A stretch of DNA of 64,000 bases from Janthinobacterium lividum (GTDB lineage: Bacteria; Pseudomonadota; Gammaproteobacteria; Burkholderiales; Burkholderiaceae_D), in NCBI RefSeq assembly GCF_034424625.1, contig NZ_CP139976.1:186001-250000 (forward strand). The letters run 5' to 3'. This document shows positions 52,200 to 63,096 of this stretch, piece by piece; position 1 is the stretch's first letter, and every line of letters begins with the position of its first letter. A program made the position numbers and the translations under genes. The notes under the pieces were generated by a model. That model saw only the letters and a program-made list of their open reading frames with translations. It was not told where the DNA came from and ran no database searches.

Positions 52200-53447
52200 A
52201 TGCAGCAACAAGTCATCATCATCGGCGGCGGCATCGTCGGTCTGACATCGGCCTGGTGGCTGGCCGAGGCCGGCTACAGGGTCACTGTACTGGAACGCAA
52301 TGAACAAGTGGCGATCGCCGCCAGCTACCGCAATGGCGGCCAGCTCAGCTATCGCTATGTAGCGCCCCTGGCGGACGCGGGCGTACCCTTCAAAGCCTTG
52401 CAGTGGCTGCTGCAGAAAGACGGTCCGCTGCGCTTCCGTCCCGAAGCGGACTGGCGCCAATGGCGCTGGATGGCCAGTTTCTTGCGTAATTGCAACAGCG
52501 CCAGCAATGCCCGCACGACGGCCAAGCTGCTGCAACTGGGAGAATGGAGCCGCGCCGGCATGGCGCAGCTGGAGCTGACCGTGCCGCCCGAAGCGTATGC
52601 CTGGCGCGATGCGGGCAAACTCATCGTCTACCGTTCACCCGCCATCTTTCAGCGGGCCGTGGCGCGGCCCGAGTCGGAAGAGGCGCGCATCGTCCTGTCG
52701 CCGTCTGAAGCCGTGCAGCGCGAACCGGCGCTGGCCGCCTTGCAGGGCGCCATGGCGGGCGGTATTTTTACGCAAGGCGAGGCGGTGGCCGATTGCCACG
52801 CCTTTTGCCTGGCGCTGGAAGCGCGCCTGCTGCAGCACCCGAATTGTTCGCTCTTATTAAAAGGCGAGGCGCGCCGCCTCGTCACGCACAAGGGCAGGAT
52901 CACGGGCGTCGATACGAGCCTGGGCTTGCTGCAAGCGGATCACTATGTGCTGGCGGCCGGCATCCAGAGCCGCGACCTGGCCGCCACGGCGGGCATCTAC
53001 CTGCCCCTGTACCCGCTGAAGGGCTACAGCCTGACGGCGCCCATCCGCGCGCGCGACCGGGCGCCCGAAATCAGCATCACGGATTTCGAACGCAAGGTAC
53101 TGTATGCGCGCATCGGTGGCGACCTGCGCGTGGCCGCCATGGTCGACATGGTGGGCGCCGACAACAGCATCGACTGGGGCCGCATCGCGGGCCTGACGCG
53201 GCTGGCGCGCGAAGCCATGCCGCAGGGCGCCGACTACGACCAGGCCACGGCCTGGGCCGGTTTGCGCCCCGCTACGCCGAACAGCGCGCCGCTGGTGGGC
53301 GCCAGCAAAGTCGGCAATCTGTGGCTCAACGTGGGCCACGGTCCGCTGGGCTTTACCTTTGCCGCCGGCACGGCGCGCATCCTGGCCGACCTCATGGCAG
53401 GCAAGGCGCCGCCGTTCGCGCTGGACTTCCTCAGCCCCACAAAGTAG
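52200..53447 (+). CDS. dadA: FAD-dependent D-amino acid dehydrogenase-like oxidoreductase
   Basis: A 415-residue DAO-fold flavoprotein. The dinucleotide-binding motif QQVIIIGGGIVGLTSAWWLAEAG is at the N-terminus. The DadA hallmark SYRNGGQLSYRYVAPLA follows, and the C-terminal AWAGLRPATPNSAPLVGASKVGNLWLNVGHGPLGFTFAAGTA completes it. It would oxidise D-alanine (or another D-amino acid) to the keto acid at the membrane. It lies 120 bases behind the serine hydrolase gene. The gene symbol is by similarity; substrate is inferred. Confidence 0.85.
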   Translation: MQQQVIIIGGGIVGLTSAWWLAEAGYRVTVLERNEQVAIAASYRNGGQLSYRYVAPLADAGVPFKALQWLLQKDGPLRFRPEADWRQWRWMASFLRNCNSASNARTTAKLLQLGEWSRAGMAQLELTVPPEAYAWRDAGKLIVYRSPAIFQRAVARPESEEARIVLSPSEAVQREPALAALQGAMAGGIFTQGEAVADCHAFCLALEARLLQHPNCSLLLKGEARRLVTHKGRITGVDTSLGLLQADHYVLAAGIQSRDLAATAGIYLPLYPLKGYSLTAPIRARDRAPEISITDFERKVLYARIGGDLRVAAMVDMVGADNSIDWGRIAGLTRLAREAMPQGADYDQATAWAGLRPATPNSAPLVGASKVGNLWLNVGHGPLGFTFAAGTARILADLMAGKAPPFALDFLSPTK

Positions 53448-53539
53448 CCAGGCAAGGCGCGGCGCACGCGCCGCTGCCGATATGGCGGATAATTGCGGAA
53501 CTTTTCAGTTCCCTCTTTTCTGTTCCTGATTGCCAGCGC

Positions 53540-53995
53540 ATGCCCACACTCTCGACATCTGCCGCCTGCCCCTGTGGCGGCGCCTCCTACGCCGGCTGCT
53601 GCGGCCCGTATATCGCGGGCGACGCCTTGCCGCCCACGGCCGAAGCCCTGATGCGATCGCGCTACACGGCGTTCACCCTGCGCGACGAGCCCTATCTGCT
53701 TGCCACCTGGCACGCCAGCACCCGTCCCACCGACGCTTTATTTGCCGAAGAAGAAAAAGTCCACTGGCTGGGACTTGAGGTAAAATCTGCTTTACGTTTA
53801 CGTCAACGTAAAGCAGTATCAGCAGATCAAGCCGAAGAGATACACCGCGACAGCGTGGAATTCGTGGCCCGCTACAAGGTCAACGGCCGCGCGCACCGCC
53901 TGCATGAAGTGAGCCGCTTCGTGCGCGAAGCGGGCGAGGGTGAGGGCAGTGGCGCCCTGCGCTGGTTTTATCTCGACGGCAGTTTTCCCGAATAG
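53540..53995 (+). CDS. ychJ: YchJ/UPF0225 family protein with SEC-C motif
   Basis: A 151-residue protein. The cysteine-rich N-terminal zinc motif CPCGGASYAGCCGPYIAG is followed by the NTF2-like core (AEALMRSRYTAFTLRDEPYLLATWH, FVARYKVNGRAHRLHEVSRFVRE, WFYLDGSFPE). Its role is not established. The middle of the gene (codons about 83-93, 53787-53816) reads SALRLRQRKA, is coded with rare TTA leucines, and forms a LiuR-type palindrome. The ATG at 53540 starts the conserved N-terminus; the longer upstream frame is inside dadA. Confidence 0.9.
   Translation: MPTLSTSAACPCGGASYAGCCGPYIAGDALPPTAEALMRSRYTAFTLRDEPYLLATWHASTRPTDALFAEEEKVHWLGLEVKSALRLRQRKAVSADQAEEIHRDSVEFVARYKVNGRAHRLHEVSRFVREAGEGEGSGALRWFYLDGSFPE
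53787..53822 (+). promoter_or_regulatory. LiuR operator inside ychJ, controlling liuB onward
   Basis: CTGCTTTACGTT (53787-53798) and AACGTAAAGCAG (53805-53816) are exact inverted arms around six bases. The block contains the TTTACGTTTACGT seen before liuA. A GTATCA string directly follows (53816-53821), as it does at the liuA site. It is about 220 bases upstream of liuB and 170-odd bases before the end of ychJ. Confidence 0.72.
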
Positions 53996-54035
53996 CGCGA
54001 CCCGAGAGACCGGGCGATAATAAAAAGGAACCGCA

Positions 54036-55658
54036 ATGCCGCACATCGAAAGCAAACTCAATCCGCGTAGTGAAGATTTCAAGGCCAATGCCGCGGCCAT
54101 GCAAGCCATCGTCGACGATTTGCGCGACAAGGTCGAGAAAATCGCTGCCGGCGGCGGCGAAGCGGCTGCCGCCAAGCACCTGGCGCGCGGAAAGCTGCTG
54201 CCGCGCGACCGCGTGCAGATGCTGCTCGATCCCGGCACGCCCTTCCTCGAGTTTTCCCAGATGGCGGCCTATGCCATGTACCAGGACGCCAAGGGCGTCG
54301 ATGCGGCGCCTTCCGCCGGCATCATCACCGGCATCGGCAGGGTCTCGGGCCAGGAATGCGTCATCGTGTGTAACGACGCCACCGTCAAGGGCGGCACGTA
54401 TTACCCGATGACGGTGAAAAAGCACTTGCGCGCCCAGGAAATCGCCGACCAGAACAACCTGCCCTGCATCTACCTGGTCGATTCGGGCGGCGCCAACCTG
54501 CCGAACCAGGACGACGTCTTCCCCGACCGCGACCATTTCGGCCGTATCTTCTACAACCAGGCGAACCTGTCGGCCAAGGGCATCCCGCAGATCGCCGTCG
54601 TGATGGGCTCTTGCACGGCCGGCGGCGCGTACGTGCCGGCCATGAGCGATGAGTCGATCATCGTCAAGGAGCAGGGCACGATTTTCCTCGGCGGCCCGCC
54701 GCTGGTGAAAGCGGCCACCGGCGAAGTGGTGACGGCCGAAGACCTGGGCGGCGGCGACGTGCACACGCGTTTGTCCGGCGTGGTCGACCACCTGGCGCAG
54801 AACGATCTGCATGCACTGTCGCTGGCGCGCACCATCGTCTCGAACCTGAACCGCACCAAGCCGCAACAGATGGCGATGCGCGAGTCCGTCGAACCGAAAT
54901 ATCCGACGCAGGAACTGTATGGCGTGATCCCCGTCGATACGCGCAAGCCCTTCGACGTGCGCGAAGTGATCGCGCGCATCGTCGACGGCAGCGATTTCGA
55001 CGAATTCAAGGCCCGCTACGGCACCACCCTGATCTGCGGCTTCGCGCATATCTATGGGGTGAAAGTCGGCATCATCGCCAATAACGGCATCTTGTTCTCC
55101 GAATCGGCCCTGAAAGGCACGCATTTCATCGAATTGTGCTGCCAGCGCAAGATCCCGCTCGTCTTCCTGCAAAACATCACGGGCTTCATGGTGGGCCGCA
55201 AATACGAAAACGAGGGCATCGCCCGCAATGGCGCCAAGATGGTCACGGCCGTCGCCACGGCTGCCGTGCCGAAATTCACGGTGATCATCGGCGGCAGCTT
55301 CGGCGCCGGCAACTACGGCATGTGCGGCCGCGCATTTTCCCCCCGTTTCATGTGGATGTGGCCGAATGCCCGCATTTCCGTCATGGGCGGCGACCAGGCC
55401 GCCTCCGTGCTGGCGACCGTCAAGCGCGACGGCATCGAAGGCAAGGGCGGCGAGTGGAGCGCGGACGAGGAAGCGGCCTTCAAGCAGCCGATCAAGGAGC
55501 AATACGAACACCAGGGCCACCCGTACTACGCCACCGCGCGCCTGTGGGACGATGGCGTGATCGACCCGGCCGATACCCGCATGGTGCTGGGCCTGGGCCT
55601 GTCGGCCGCCTTGAACGCGGAAATCCCGGACACGAAGTTCGGCGTATTCCGCATGTAA
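54036..55658 (+). CDS. liuB: Methylcrotonyl-CoA carboxylase, carboxyltransferase (beta) subunit
   Basis: A 540-residue carboxyltransferase that transfers CO2 from biotin on LiuD to 3-methylcrotonyl-CoA. Motifs: [85 protein letters not shown], and [34 protein letters not shown], which is characteristic of the methylcrotonyl rather than propionyl enzyme. AAAGGA precedes the ATG. It opens the liuB-liuC-bioAFDB-liuD block. Confidence 0.95.
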   Translation: MPHIESKLNPRSEDFKANAAAMQAIVDDLRDKVEKIAAGGGEAAAAKHLARGKLLPRDRVQMLLDPGTPFLEFSQMAAYAMYQDAKGVDAAPSAGIITGIGRVSGQECVIVCNDATVKGGTYYPMTVKKHLRAQEIADQNNLPCIYLVDSGGANLPNQDDVFPDRDHFGRIFYNQANLSAKGIPQIAVVMGSCTAGGAYVPAMSDESIIVKEQGTIFLGGPPLVKAATGEVVTAEDLGGGDVHTRLSGVVDHLAQNDLHALSLARTIVSNLNRTKPQQMAMRESVEPKYPTQELYGVIPVDTRKPFDVREVIARIVDGSDFDEFKARYGTTLICGFAHIYGVKVGIIANNGILFSESALKGTHFIELCCQRKIPLVFLQNITGFMVGRKYENEGIARNGAKMVTAVATAAVPKFTVIIGGSFGAGNYGMCGRAFSPRFMWMWPNARISVMGGDQAASVLATVKRDGIEGKGGEWSADEEAAFKQPIKEQYEHQGHPYYATARLWDDGVIDPADTRMVLGLGLSAALNAEIPDTKFGVFRM

Positions 55659-55679
55659 GCGGCATTCAGGGAGAAGAGA

Positions 55680-56468
55680 ATGGAATTTGACACCTTAAAG
55701 CTGGTCATCGAGGGCAATGTCGCCACCGTGACCCTGAACCGCCCCGACGTGCGCAATGCCTTCAACGAGACGACGATCGCCGAACTGGCGCGCGCCTTCG
55801 AAGGCCTGGGACGCAGCGACATGGTGCGCGCCATCGTGCTGGCGGCGAATGGCGCGGCCTTTTGCGCCGGTGCGGACTTGAACTGGATGAAGAAGATGGC
55901 AGGCTACACGCATGCCGAAAACCAGGCCGACGCGCTGCAGCTGGCGCAGATGCTGCGCACGATTTACCTGTGTCCCAAACCCGTCGTGGCGAAGGTCCAG
56001 GGCGACTGCTATGCGGGCGGCATGGGCCTCGTCGCCGCATGCGATATCATTCTGGTTGCGGAAGACGTGCATTTCTGCCTGAGCGAAGTGCGGCTGGGAC
56101 TGATTCCCGCCACTATTTCACCGTATGTCATCAAGGCCATGGGCGAAAACGCGGCACGCCGCTATTTCCTGACCGCCGAGCGATTCTCCGCGCAAGAGGC
56201 GCTGCGCATCGGCTTTGCCCACGAGGTAGTCGCTGGCGACGCGCTGGACGCGAAAACGGCCGAGGTGCTCAAAGCGCTGACGGGCAACAGCCCGCACGCG
56301 GTGGCGCAAGCAAAAACGCTGGTGCGCGAGATCGTTGGCCAGCCGGTCGACGATGCGCTGCTGGCCGACACGGCCGAGCGCATCGCGCAGATCCGCGCCT
56401 CGGAGCAGGGACGCGAAGGCGTGCAGTCCTTCCTCGACAAGCGCAAGCCGAGTTGGCTCATGGGCTAG
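55680..56468 (+). CDS. liuC: Methylglutaconyl-CoA hydratase (enoyl-CoA hydratase family)
   Basis: A 262-residue crotonase-fold enzyme that hydrates 3-methylglutaconyl-CoA to HMG-CoA. The oxyanion-hole segments are NGAAFCAGADLNWMKKMAGYT and KVQGDCYAGGMGLVAACDI, and SEVRLGLIPATISPYVI carries the conserved glutamate region. It lies 21 bases behind liuB with GGGAG before its ATG. Position in the liu block supports this substrate. Confidence 0.93.
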   Translation: MEFDTLKLVIEGNVATVTLNRPDVRNAFNETTIAELARAFEGLGRSDMVRAIVLAANGAAFCAGADLNWMKKMAGYTHAENQADALQLAQMLRTIYLCPKPVVAKVQGDCYAGGMGLVAACDIILVAEDVHFCLSEVRLGLIPATISPYVIKAMGENAARRYFLTAERFSAQEALRIGFAHEVVAGDALDAKTAEVLKALTGNSPHAVAQAKTLVREIVGQPVDDALLADTAERIAQIRASEQGREGVQSFLDKRKPSWLMG

Positions 56469-56487
56469 CAATATCATTGGAGCAGTT

Positions 56488-57816
56488 TTGAAAGCAGAAA
56501 AACAATCGGGCTGGGTCGAACGCAGTCTGCGCAGCGTGTGGCATCCGTGCACGCAAATGCAGCACCACGAGACTGTACCGCTCATCCCCGTCAGCCATGG
56601 CCGCGGCGCCTGGCTGTATGACCACGAAGGCCGACGCTACCTGGACGCCATCAGCTCCTGGTGGGTGAACCTGTTCGGCCACGCGAATCCGCGCATCAAT
56701 GCGGAACTCAAGGACCAGCTGGACCGCCTGGAACACGCGATGCTGGCCGGTTTCACGCATGAACCGGTGATCGAACTATCGGAGAAGCTCTCCGCCTTGA
56801 CGGGCGGCGTGCTTGGCCACAGCTTTTACGCGTCCGATGGCGCATCGGCCGTGGAAATCGCCCTGAAAATGAGTTTTCACGCCTGGCGCAACAGCGGCAA
56901 GAGTGAAAAGCAGGAATTCGTCTGCCTGAAAGGCAGCTACCACGGCGAAACCATCGGCGCGTTGGCCGTCACCGACGTCGCCCTGTTCAAGGATGCCTAC
57001 GGCCCCTTGCTGCGCGCCACGCAGACGGTGATGTCGCCCGACTTCCGCCAGGCGGCCGAGGGCGAGTCCGCCCAGGACGTGGCGCGCCGAGCCGCCGCCG
57101 AAGTCGAACAGCTTTTCCAGCAAAAAGCGGACAAGATCGCCGCCATCATCATCGAGCCGCTGGTGCAGTGCGCCACCGGCATGGCCATGCACGACCCGCT
57201 GTACCTGTCGCTGGTGCGCGCCCTGTGCGACCGTTATCAAGTCCATTTGATCCTCGATGAAATCGCCGTCGGCTGCGGCCGCACGGGCACCTTCTTCGCG
57301 TGCGAGCAGGCCGGCATCTGGCCCGATTTCGTCTGCCTGTCGAAAGGCATCAGCGGCGGCTATCTGCCCCTGTCCCTGGTGATGACGCGCGAAGACATCT
57401 ACCAGGCCTTCTACAGCACCGATGTGCGCCGCGGCTTTTTGCATTCGCACTCGTACACGGGCAATCCGCTGGCCTGCCGCGCGGCGCTGGCGACGCTTTC
57501 CATCTTCGAGGAAGACGACGTGCTGGCCACCAACCGCGTGCGCGCCGACAAGATCACGCAAGCGCTGGCGCCGCTGGCGCAGCATAACAAGGTAAAAAAC
57601 TTCAGACAACAGGGCATGATCTGGGCGTTTGACGCCGTCGATGCGGCACCCGACTTTTCGCGCCGCTTCTTCAGCACGGCGCTGGAACACGAACTGCTGA
57701 TGCGCCCCATCGGCTCCACCGTCTATCTGATGCCGCCGTACATCCTCGACGACGAGGAAATCGCGGGCCTGGGCCAGCAGACGCTGGCCGTCTTCAATCA
57801 TGTGATCGGGGCCTGA
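56488..57816 (+). CDS. bioA: Adenosylmethionine-8-amino-7-oxononanoate aminotransferase
   Basis: A 442-residue PLP enzyme for 7,8-diaminopelargonic acid synthesis in the biotin pathway. Motifs: [12 protein letters not shown] (BioA hallmark), [48 protein letters not shown], and the PLP lysine in [14 protein letters not shown] near residue 284. The start is a TTG at 56488 with GGAG 5 bases before it; no in-frame ATG fits. It begins 19 bases after liuC, so the biotin genes continue the liu transcript. Confidence 0.93.
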   Translation: MKAEKQSGWVERSLRSVWHPCTQMQHHETVPLIPVSHGRGAWLYDHEGRRYLDAISSWWVNLFGHANPRINAELKDQLDRLEHAMLAGFTHEPVIELSEKLSALTGGVLGHSFYASDGASAVEIALKMSFHAWRNSGKSEKQEFVCLKGSYHGETIGALAVTDVALFKDAYGPLLRATQTVMSPDFRQAAEGESAQDVARRAAAEVEQLFQQKADKIAAIIIEPLVQCATGMAMHDPLYLSLVRALCDRYQVHLILDEIAVGCGRTGTFFACEQAGIWPDFVCLSKGISGGYLPLSLVMTREDIYQAFYSTDVRRGFLHSHSYTGNPLACRAALATLSIFEEDDVLATNRVRADKITQALAPLAQHNKVKNFRQQGMIWAFDAVDAAPDFSRRFFSTALEHELLMRPIGSTVYLMPPYILDDEEIAGLGQQTLAVFNHVIGA

Positions 57817-57817
57817 G

Positions 57818-59014
57818 ATGGAACTGATCGCGCGATTACAACAGCAGCTGCAAGGACTGGAAGAGCGCAGCCTGATCCGCCGCCGCCGTACCGTCGACAC
57901 GCCGTGCGCGCCGCGCCTGACGGTGGACGGGCGCGCCATGCTGGCCTTTTGCAGCAATGACTACCTGGGCCTGGCGTCGCATCCGCGCATCGTCGCCGCG
58001 CTGAAAGAGGGCGCCGACCTGTATGGCGCCGGCAGCGGCGCTTCGCATTTGATCAGCGGCCATAGCCGCGCCCACGCGCAGCTGGAAGAACGGCTGGCCA
58101 CATTTGTCGGCGCCAACCTGGAACAGGCGCGCGCGCTGTATTTCTGCACCGGCTACATGGCGAATCTGGCCGTGCTCACGGCCCTGTCGGCGGGCGACCC
58201 GGACGCGGAAATCTTCTCGGAAGCGCTGAACCACGCCTCGCTGATCGATGGCACGCGCCTGGCCCGCGTGAAGACACGCGTGTATCCGCACGCCGACCTC
58301 GATGCCCTGGCGGCCCTGCTGGCAGCCAGCACGGCACAAACGAAAATCGTCGTCACCGACAGCGTCTTCAGCATGGATGGCGACCTGGCGCCGCTGCCCG
58401 CGTTGCTGGCCCTGTGCGAACAACATGGCGCCTGGCTGGTGGTCGACGACGCGCACGGCTTCGGCGCGCTGGGAACCCATGGCCGCGGGGCGCTCGAACA
58501 CTTCGACCTGCATTCGCCCTACCTCGTGTACGTGGGCACCCTGGGCAAATCGGCCGGCGTGGGCGGCGCCTTTGTTGCCGCGCATGAGGCCGTGATCGAC
58601 ACCCTGATCCAGAAGGCCCGCCCGTACATCTTCACCACGGCGGCAGCGCCGGCGCTCGCGCATGCGCTGCTGGCCAGCCTCGACATCATCGCCGGTGAAG
58701 AAGGAAAACAACGCCGGATGCACCTGGCGGCGCTGGTGGCGCAATGGAACGACGGCTTGCAGCTGCAGCGCTGGCAAGCCTTGCCATCCGTGACCGCCAT
58801 CCAGCCCGTCATCATTGGCGAGAATGCGGACATGCTGGACATCGCCGCCACCCTGTACCAGCAGGGCCTGTGGGTCGGTGCCATCCGCCCGCCCACCGTG
58901 CCAGCGGGGACGGCGCGCCTGCGCGTGACCCTGTCGGCCGGCCACACGGCGCAGGAAGTGGCGCAATTGATCAACGCAGTCAACACCCTGGAAAGGAATC
59001 GCCATGAGCCTTGA
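57818..59014 (+). CDS. bioF: 8-amino-7-oxononanoate synthase
   Basis: A 398-residue PLP enzyme that joins pimeloyl-thioester and alanine. Motifs: [54 protein letters not shown] and the PLP-lysine region [16 protein letters not shown]. It starts one base after the bioA stop and overlaps bioD by 11 bases, showing tight coupling. Confidence 0.95.
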   Translation: MELIARLQQQLQGLEERSLIRRRRTVDTPCAPRLTVDGRAMLAFCSNDYLGLASHPRIVAALKEGADLYGAGSGASHLISGHSRAHAQLEERLATFVGANLEQARALYFCTGYMANLAVLTALSAGDPDAEIFSEALNHASLIDGTRLARVKTRVYPHADLDALAALLAASTAQTKIVVTDSVFSMDGDLAPLPALLALCEQHGAWLVVDDAHGFGALGTHGRGALEHFDLHSPYLVYVGTLGKSAGVGGAFVAAHEAVIDTLIQKARPYIFTTAAAPALAHALLASLDIIAGEEGKQRRMHLAALVAQWNDGLQLQRWQALPSVTAIQPVIIGENADMLDIAATLYQQGLWVGAIRPPTVPAGTARLRVTLSAGHTAQEVAQLINAVNTLERNRHEP

Positions 59015-59795
59015 TGATCCTATCGTGGCGGAAGTGCTGGCGGACCTGGCGCCGGCCGTGCAGCCGGCTCCGGCCGCCACCGGCCTGCCATCGCGCTTTG
59101 CCTGTTTCGTCACCGGCACCGACACGGAAATCGGCAAGACATTGACGTCGTCGGCCCTGCTGCACGCGCTGGTGGCGCGCGGCGTGCGCGCCTGCGGCAT
59201 GAAGCCTGTCGCCGCCGGCGCCGAAATGCGCGACGGCGAACTGCATAATGAAGACGCCGACAGCCTGATCGCCGCCGGCAACGTCACCATGCTGCGCAGC
59301 CTGACGACGCCCTACATGCTGAAGGAGCCGGCCGCGCCGCACATCGCCGCCGCGCTCGAAGGCGTCAGCATCGAATCGGTGCCGATTCTGGCCGCCTACC
59401 TGGAAATCGCCGCCGCCTCGGACGCGGTCGTGGTCGAAGGCGTGGGCGGATTCCGCGTGCCGCTGTCTCCCGGCTTTGATTCGGCCGACCTGGCGCAGCA
59501 GCTCGATCTACCCGTGATCCTCGTGGTCGGCATGCGCCTGGGCTGCATCAGCCAGGCCTTGCTGACGCTGGAAGCCGTCGAGGCGCGCGGCTTGACGGTC
59601 ATCGGCTGGGTCGCCAACACCCTGGAAGTGGAAATGCGCTTCCTCGACGAAAATATCGATGCGCTAATCGAGCGCATCCCCGCGCCGCTGCTGGGCAAGG
59701 TGCCGCGCCTGGCGCAACCGAGCGCGGAAGCGGCGGCGGCGTATCTCGATTTCAGCGGCTTGCCGAACTGGCCGGCGCAGCAGTCGCAGAACTAG
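59004..59795 (+). CDS. bioD: Dethiobiotin synthetase
   Basis: A 263-residue ATP-dependent carboxylase closing the ureido ring. The P-loop is in [22 protein letters not shown], followed by [10 protein letters not shown] and [12 protein letters not shown]. An N-terminal extension of about 34 residues ([20 protein letters not shown]...) precedes the usual start of the family. The ATG at 59004 has AAGGA upstream, so the extension is probably translated. A later start cannot be ruled out. Confidence 0.94.
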   Translation: MSLDDPIVAEVLADLAPAVQPAPAATGLPSRFACFVTGTDTEIGKTLTSSALLHALVARGVRACGMKPVAAGAEMRDGELHNEDADSLIAAGNVTMLRSLTTPYMLKEPAAPHIAAALEGVSIESVPILAAYLEIAAASDAVVVEGVGGFRVPLSPGFDSADLAQQLDLPVILVVGMRLGCISQALLTLEAVEARGLTVIGWVANTLEVEMRFLDENIDALIERIPAPLLGKVPRLAQPSAEAAAAYLDFSGLPNWPAQQSQN

Positions 59796-59853
59796 ACCAA
59801 ACAATTAAGCCAAACAACTGAACGTACTCAAAAATAGAAGCGAAGGAATCACC

Positions 59854-60900
59854 ATGTCTTTAGTCCAAGAAGCAGCAAAAACCGTCGAACTGCACCGCCC
59901 TGCGGCGCGCATCACCCTGCCCGAAGCGGCCACCTGGCCCATCGATGATGTGCTGGCCCTGTTCGACCTGCCTTTCAATGACCTGATGTTCAAGGCCCAG
60001 CAAACGCACCGCATCAACTTCCCCGATGGCGACGTGGAACTGGCGACCCTGTTGTCGATCAAGACGGGCGGCTGCGAGGAAGACTGCGGCTATTGCCCGC
60101 AGGCGGCCCGCTACGACACGGGCGTGGAAGCGAAAAAAATCCTCGACATCGACACCGTGCTCGACGCGGCACGCCAGGCAAAAGCCAACGGCGCCACGCG
60201 CTTCTGCATGGGCGCCGCATGGCGCGGCCCGAAGGACCGCGACATGGACAAAGTCGAAGAGATGGTCAGCAAAGTGAAAGCGCTGGGCCTGGAAACCTGT
60301 GCGACTCTGGGCATGCTGGAAGAGGGACAAGCGGACCGCCTGAAAAACGCGGGCCTCGACTTCTATAACCACAACCTCGACACGGCGCCGGAATTCTACG
60401 ACAACGTCATCTCGACGCGCGAATACCAGGACCGCCTGGACACCCTGGGCCGCGTGCGCGAAGCGGGCTTGAAAGTATGCTGCGGCGGCATCGTCGGCAT
60501 GGGCGAAACACGTCTGCAACGCGCGGGCCTGATCGCCCAGCTGGCCAATCTGAATCCATATCCGGAATCGGTGCCCGTGAACCATCTGGTGCAAGTGGAA
60601 GGCACGCCATTGTTTGGCCTGGAAGCGCTCGACCCGTTTGAATTCGTGCGCACGATCGCCGTTGCCCGCATCACCATGCCGAAAGCGCGCGTGCGTTTGT
60701 CGGCCGGCCGCCGCCAGATGGGCGAAGCCGTGCAAGCCATGTGCTTCCTGGCTGGCGCCAACTCCATCTTCTACGGCGACAAGCTGCTCACCACCGACAA
60801 CCCGGAAGCGGAAGACGACCGCACCTTGCTGGGCAAACTGGGCCTGCAGACGCGCGGCGCCATGCTGGACTCGGTACAGAAAGAGAAGTGCGGCTGCTGA
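59854..60900 (+). CDS. bioB: Biotin synthase
   Basis: A 348-residue radical SAM enzyme that inserts sulphur into dethiobiotin. The [4Fe-4S] cysteines are C74, C78 and C81 ([12 protein letters not shown]). Further hallmarks are [26 protein letters not shown] and [12 protein letters not shown], and the protein ends in EKCGC. GAAGGAATC precedes the ATG. It is the last bio gene, followed by two inverted REP-like units and then liuD. Confidence 0.97.
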   Translation: MSLVQEAAKTVELHRPAARITLPEAATWPIDDVLALFDLPFNDLMFKAQQTHRINFPDGDVELATLLSIKTGGCEEDCGYCPQAARYDTGVEAKKILDIDTVLDAARQAKANGATRFCMGAAWRGPKDRDMDKVEEMVSKVKALGLETCATLGMLEEGQADRLKNAGLDFYNHNLDTAPEFYDNVISTREYQDRLDTLGRVREAGLKVCCGGIVGMGETRLQRAGLIAQLANLNPYPESVPVNHLVQVEGTPLFGLEALDPFEFVRTIAVARITMPKARVRLSAGRRQMGEAVQAMCFLAGANSIFYGDKLLTTDNPEAEDDRTLLGKLGLQTRGAMLDSVQKEKCGC

Positions 60901-60908
60901 TCCAGCCC

Positions 60909-60944
60909 TGTCGGGTTACGCCGTGCCGGCTAACCCGACCTACG
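60909..60944. repeat. REP-like unit 1 between bioB and liuD
   Basis: A 36-base unit with the arms GTCGGGTTA and TAACCCGAC, then CTACG. Its reverse complement closely matches unit 2 at 60962-60997, so the two face each other with 17 bases between. Confidence 0.7.
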
Positions 60945-60961
60945 AATACCGCCTCACCATC

Positions 60962-60997
60962 CGTAGGTCGGCTTAGCGCGCAGCGCGTAAGCCGACA
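60962..60997. repeat. REP-like unit 2 between bioB and liuD
   Basis: CGTAGGTCGGCTTAGCG then a GC-rich loop and CGTAAGCCGACA. The stem base pair that is G-C in unit 1 is C-G here, so pairing is kept. The two units form a BIME-like pair inside an operon. Confidence 0.7.
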
Positions 60998-61058
60998 AGC
61001 CAACAGACCAGGTCCGTCAAGAGACCGCTGCACCTTTGAGAGAATAGAGAGAGAGACC

Positions 61059-63086
<2,028 letters not shown>

Positions 63087-63096
63087 GAGAACGCCA

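Noticed and set aside
53880..55520. A 546-codon minus-strand frame opposite liuB
   Set aside because: Antisense shadow with a His/Arg-rich product; liuB is certain.
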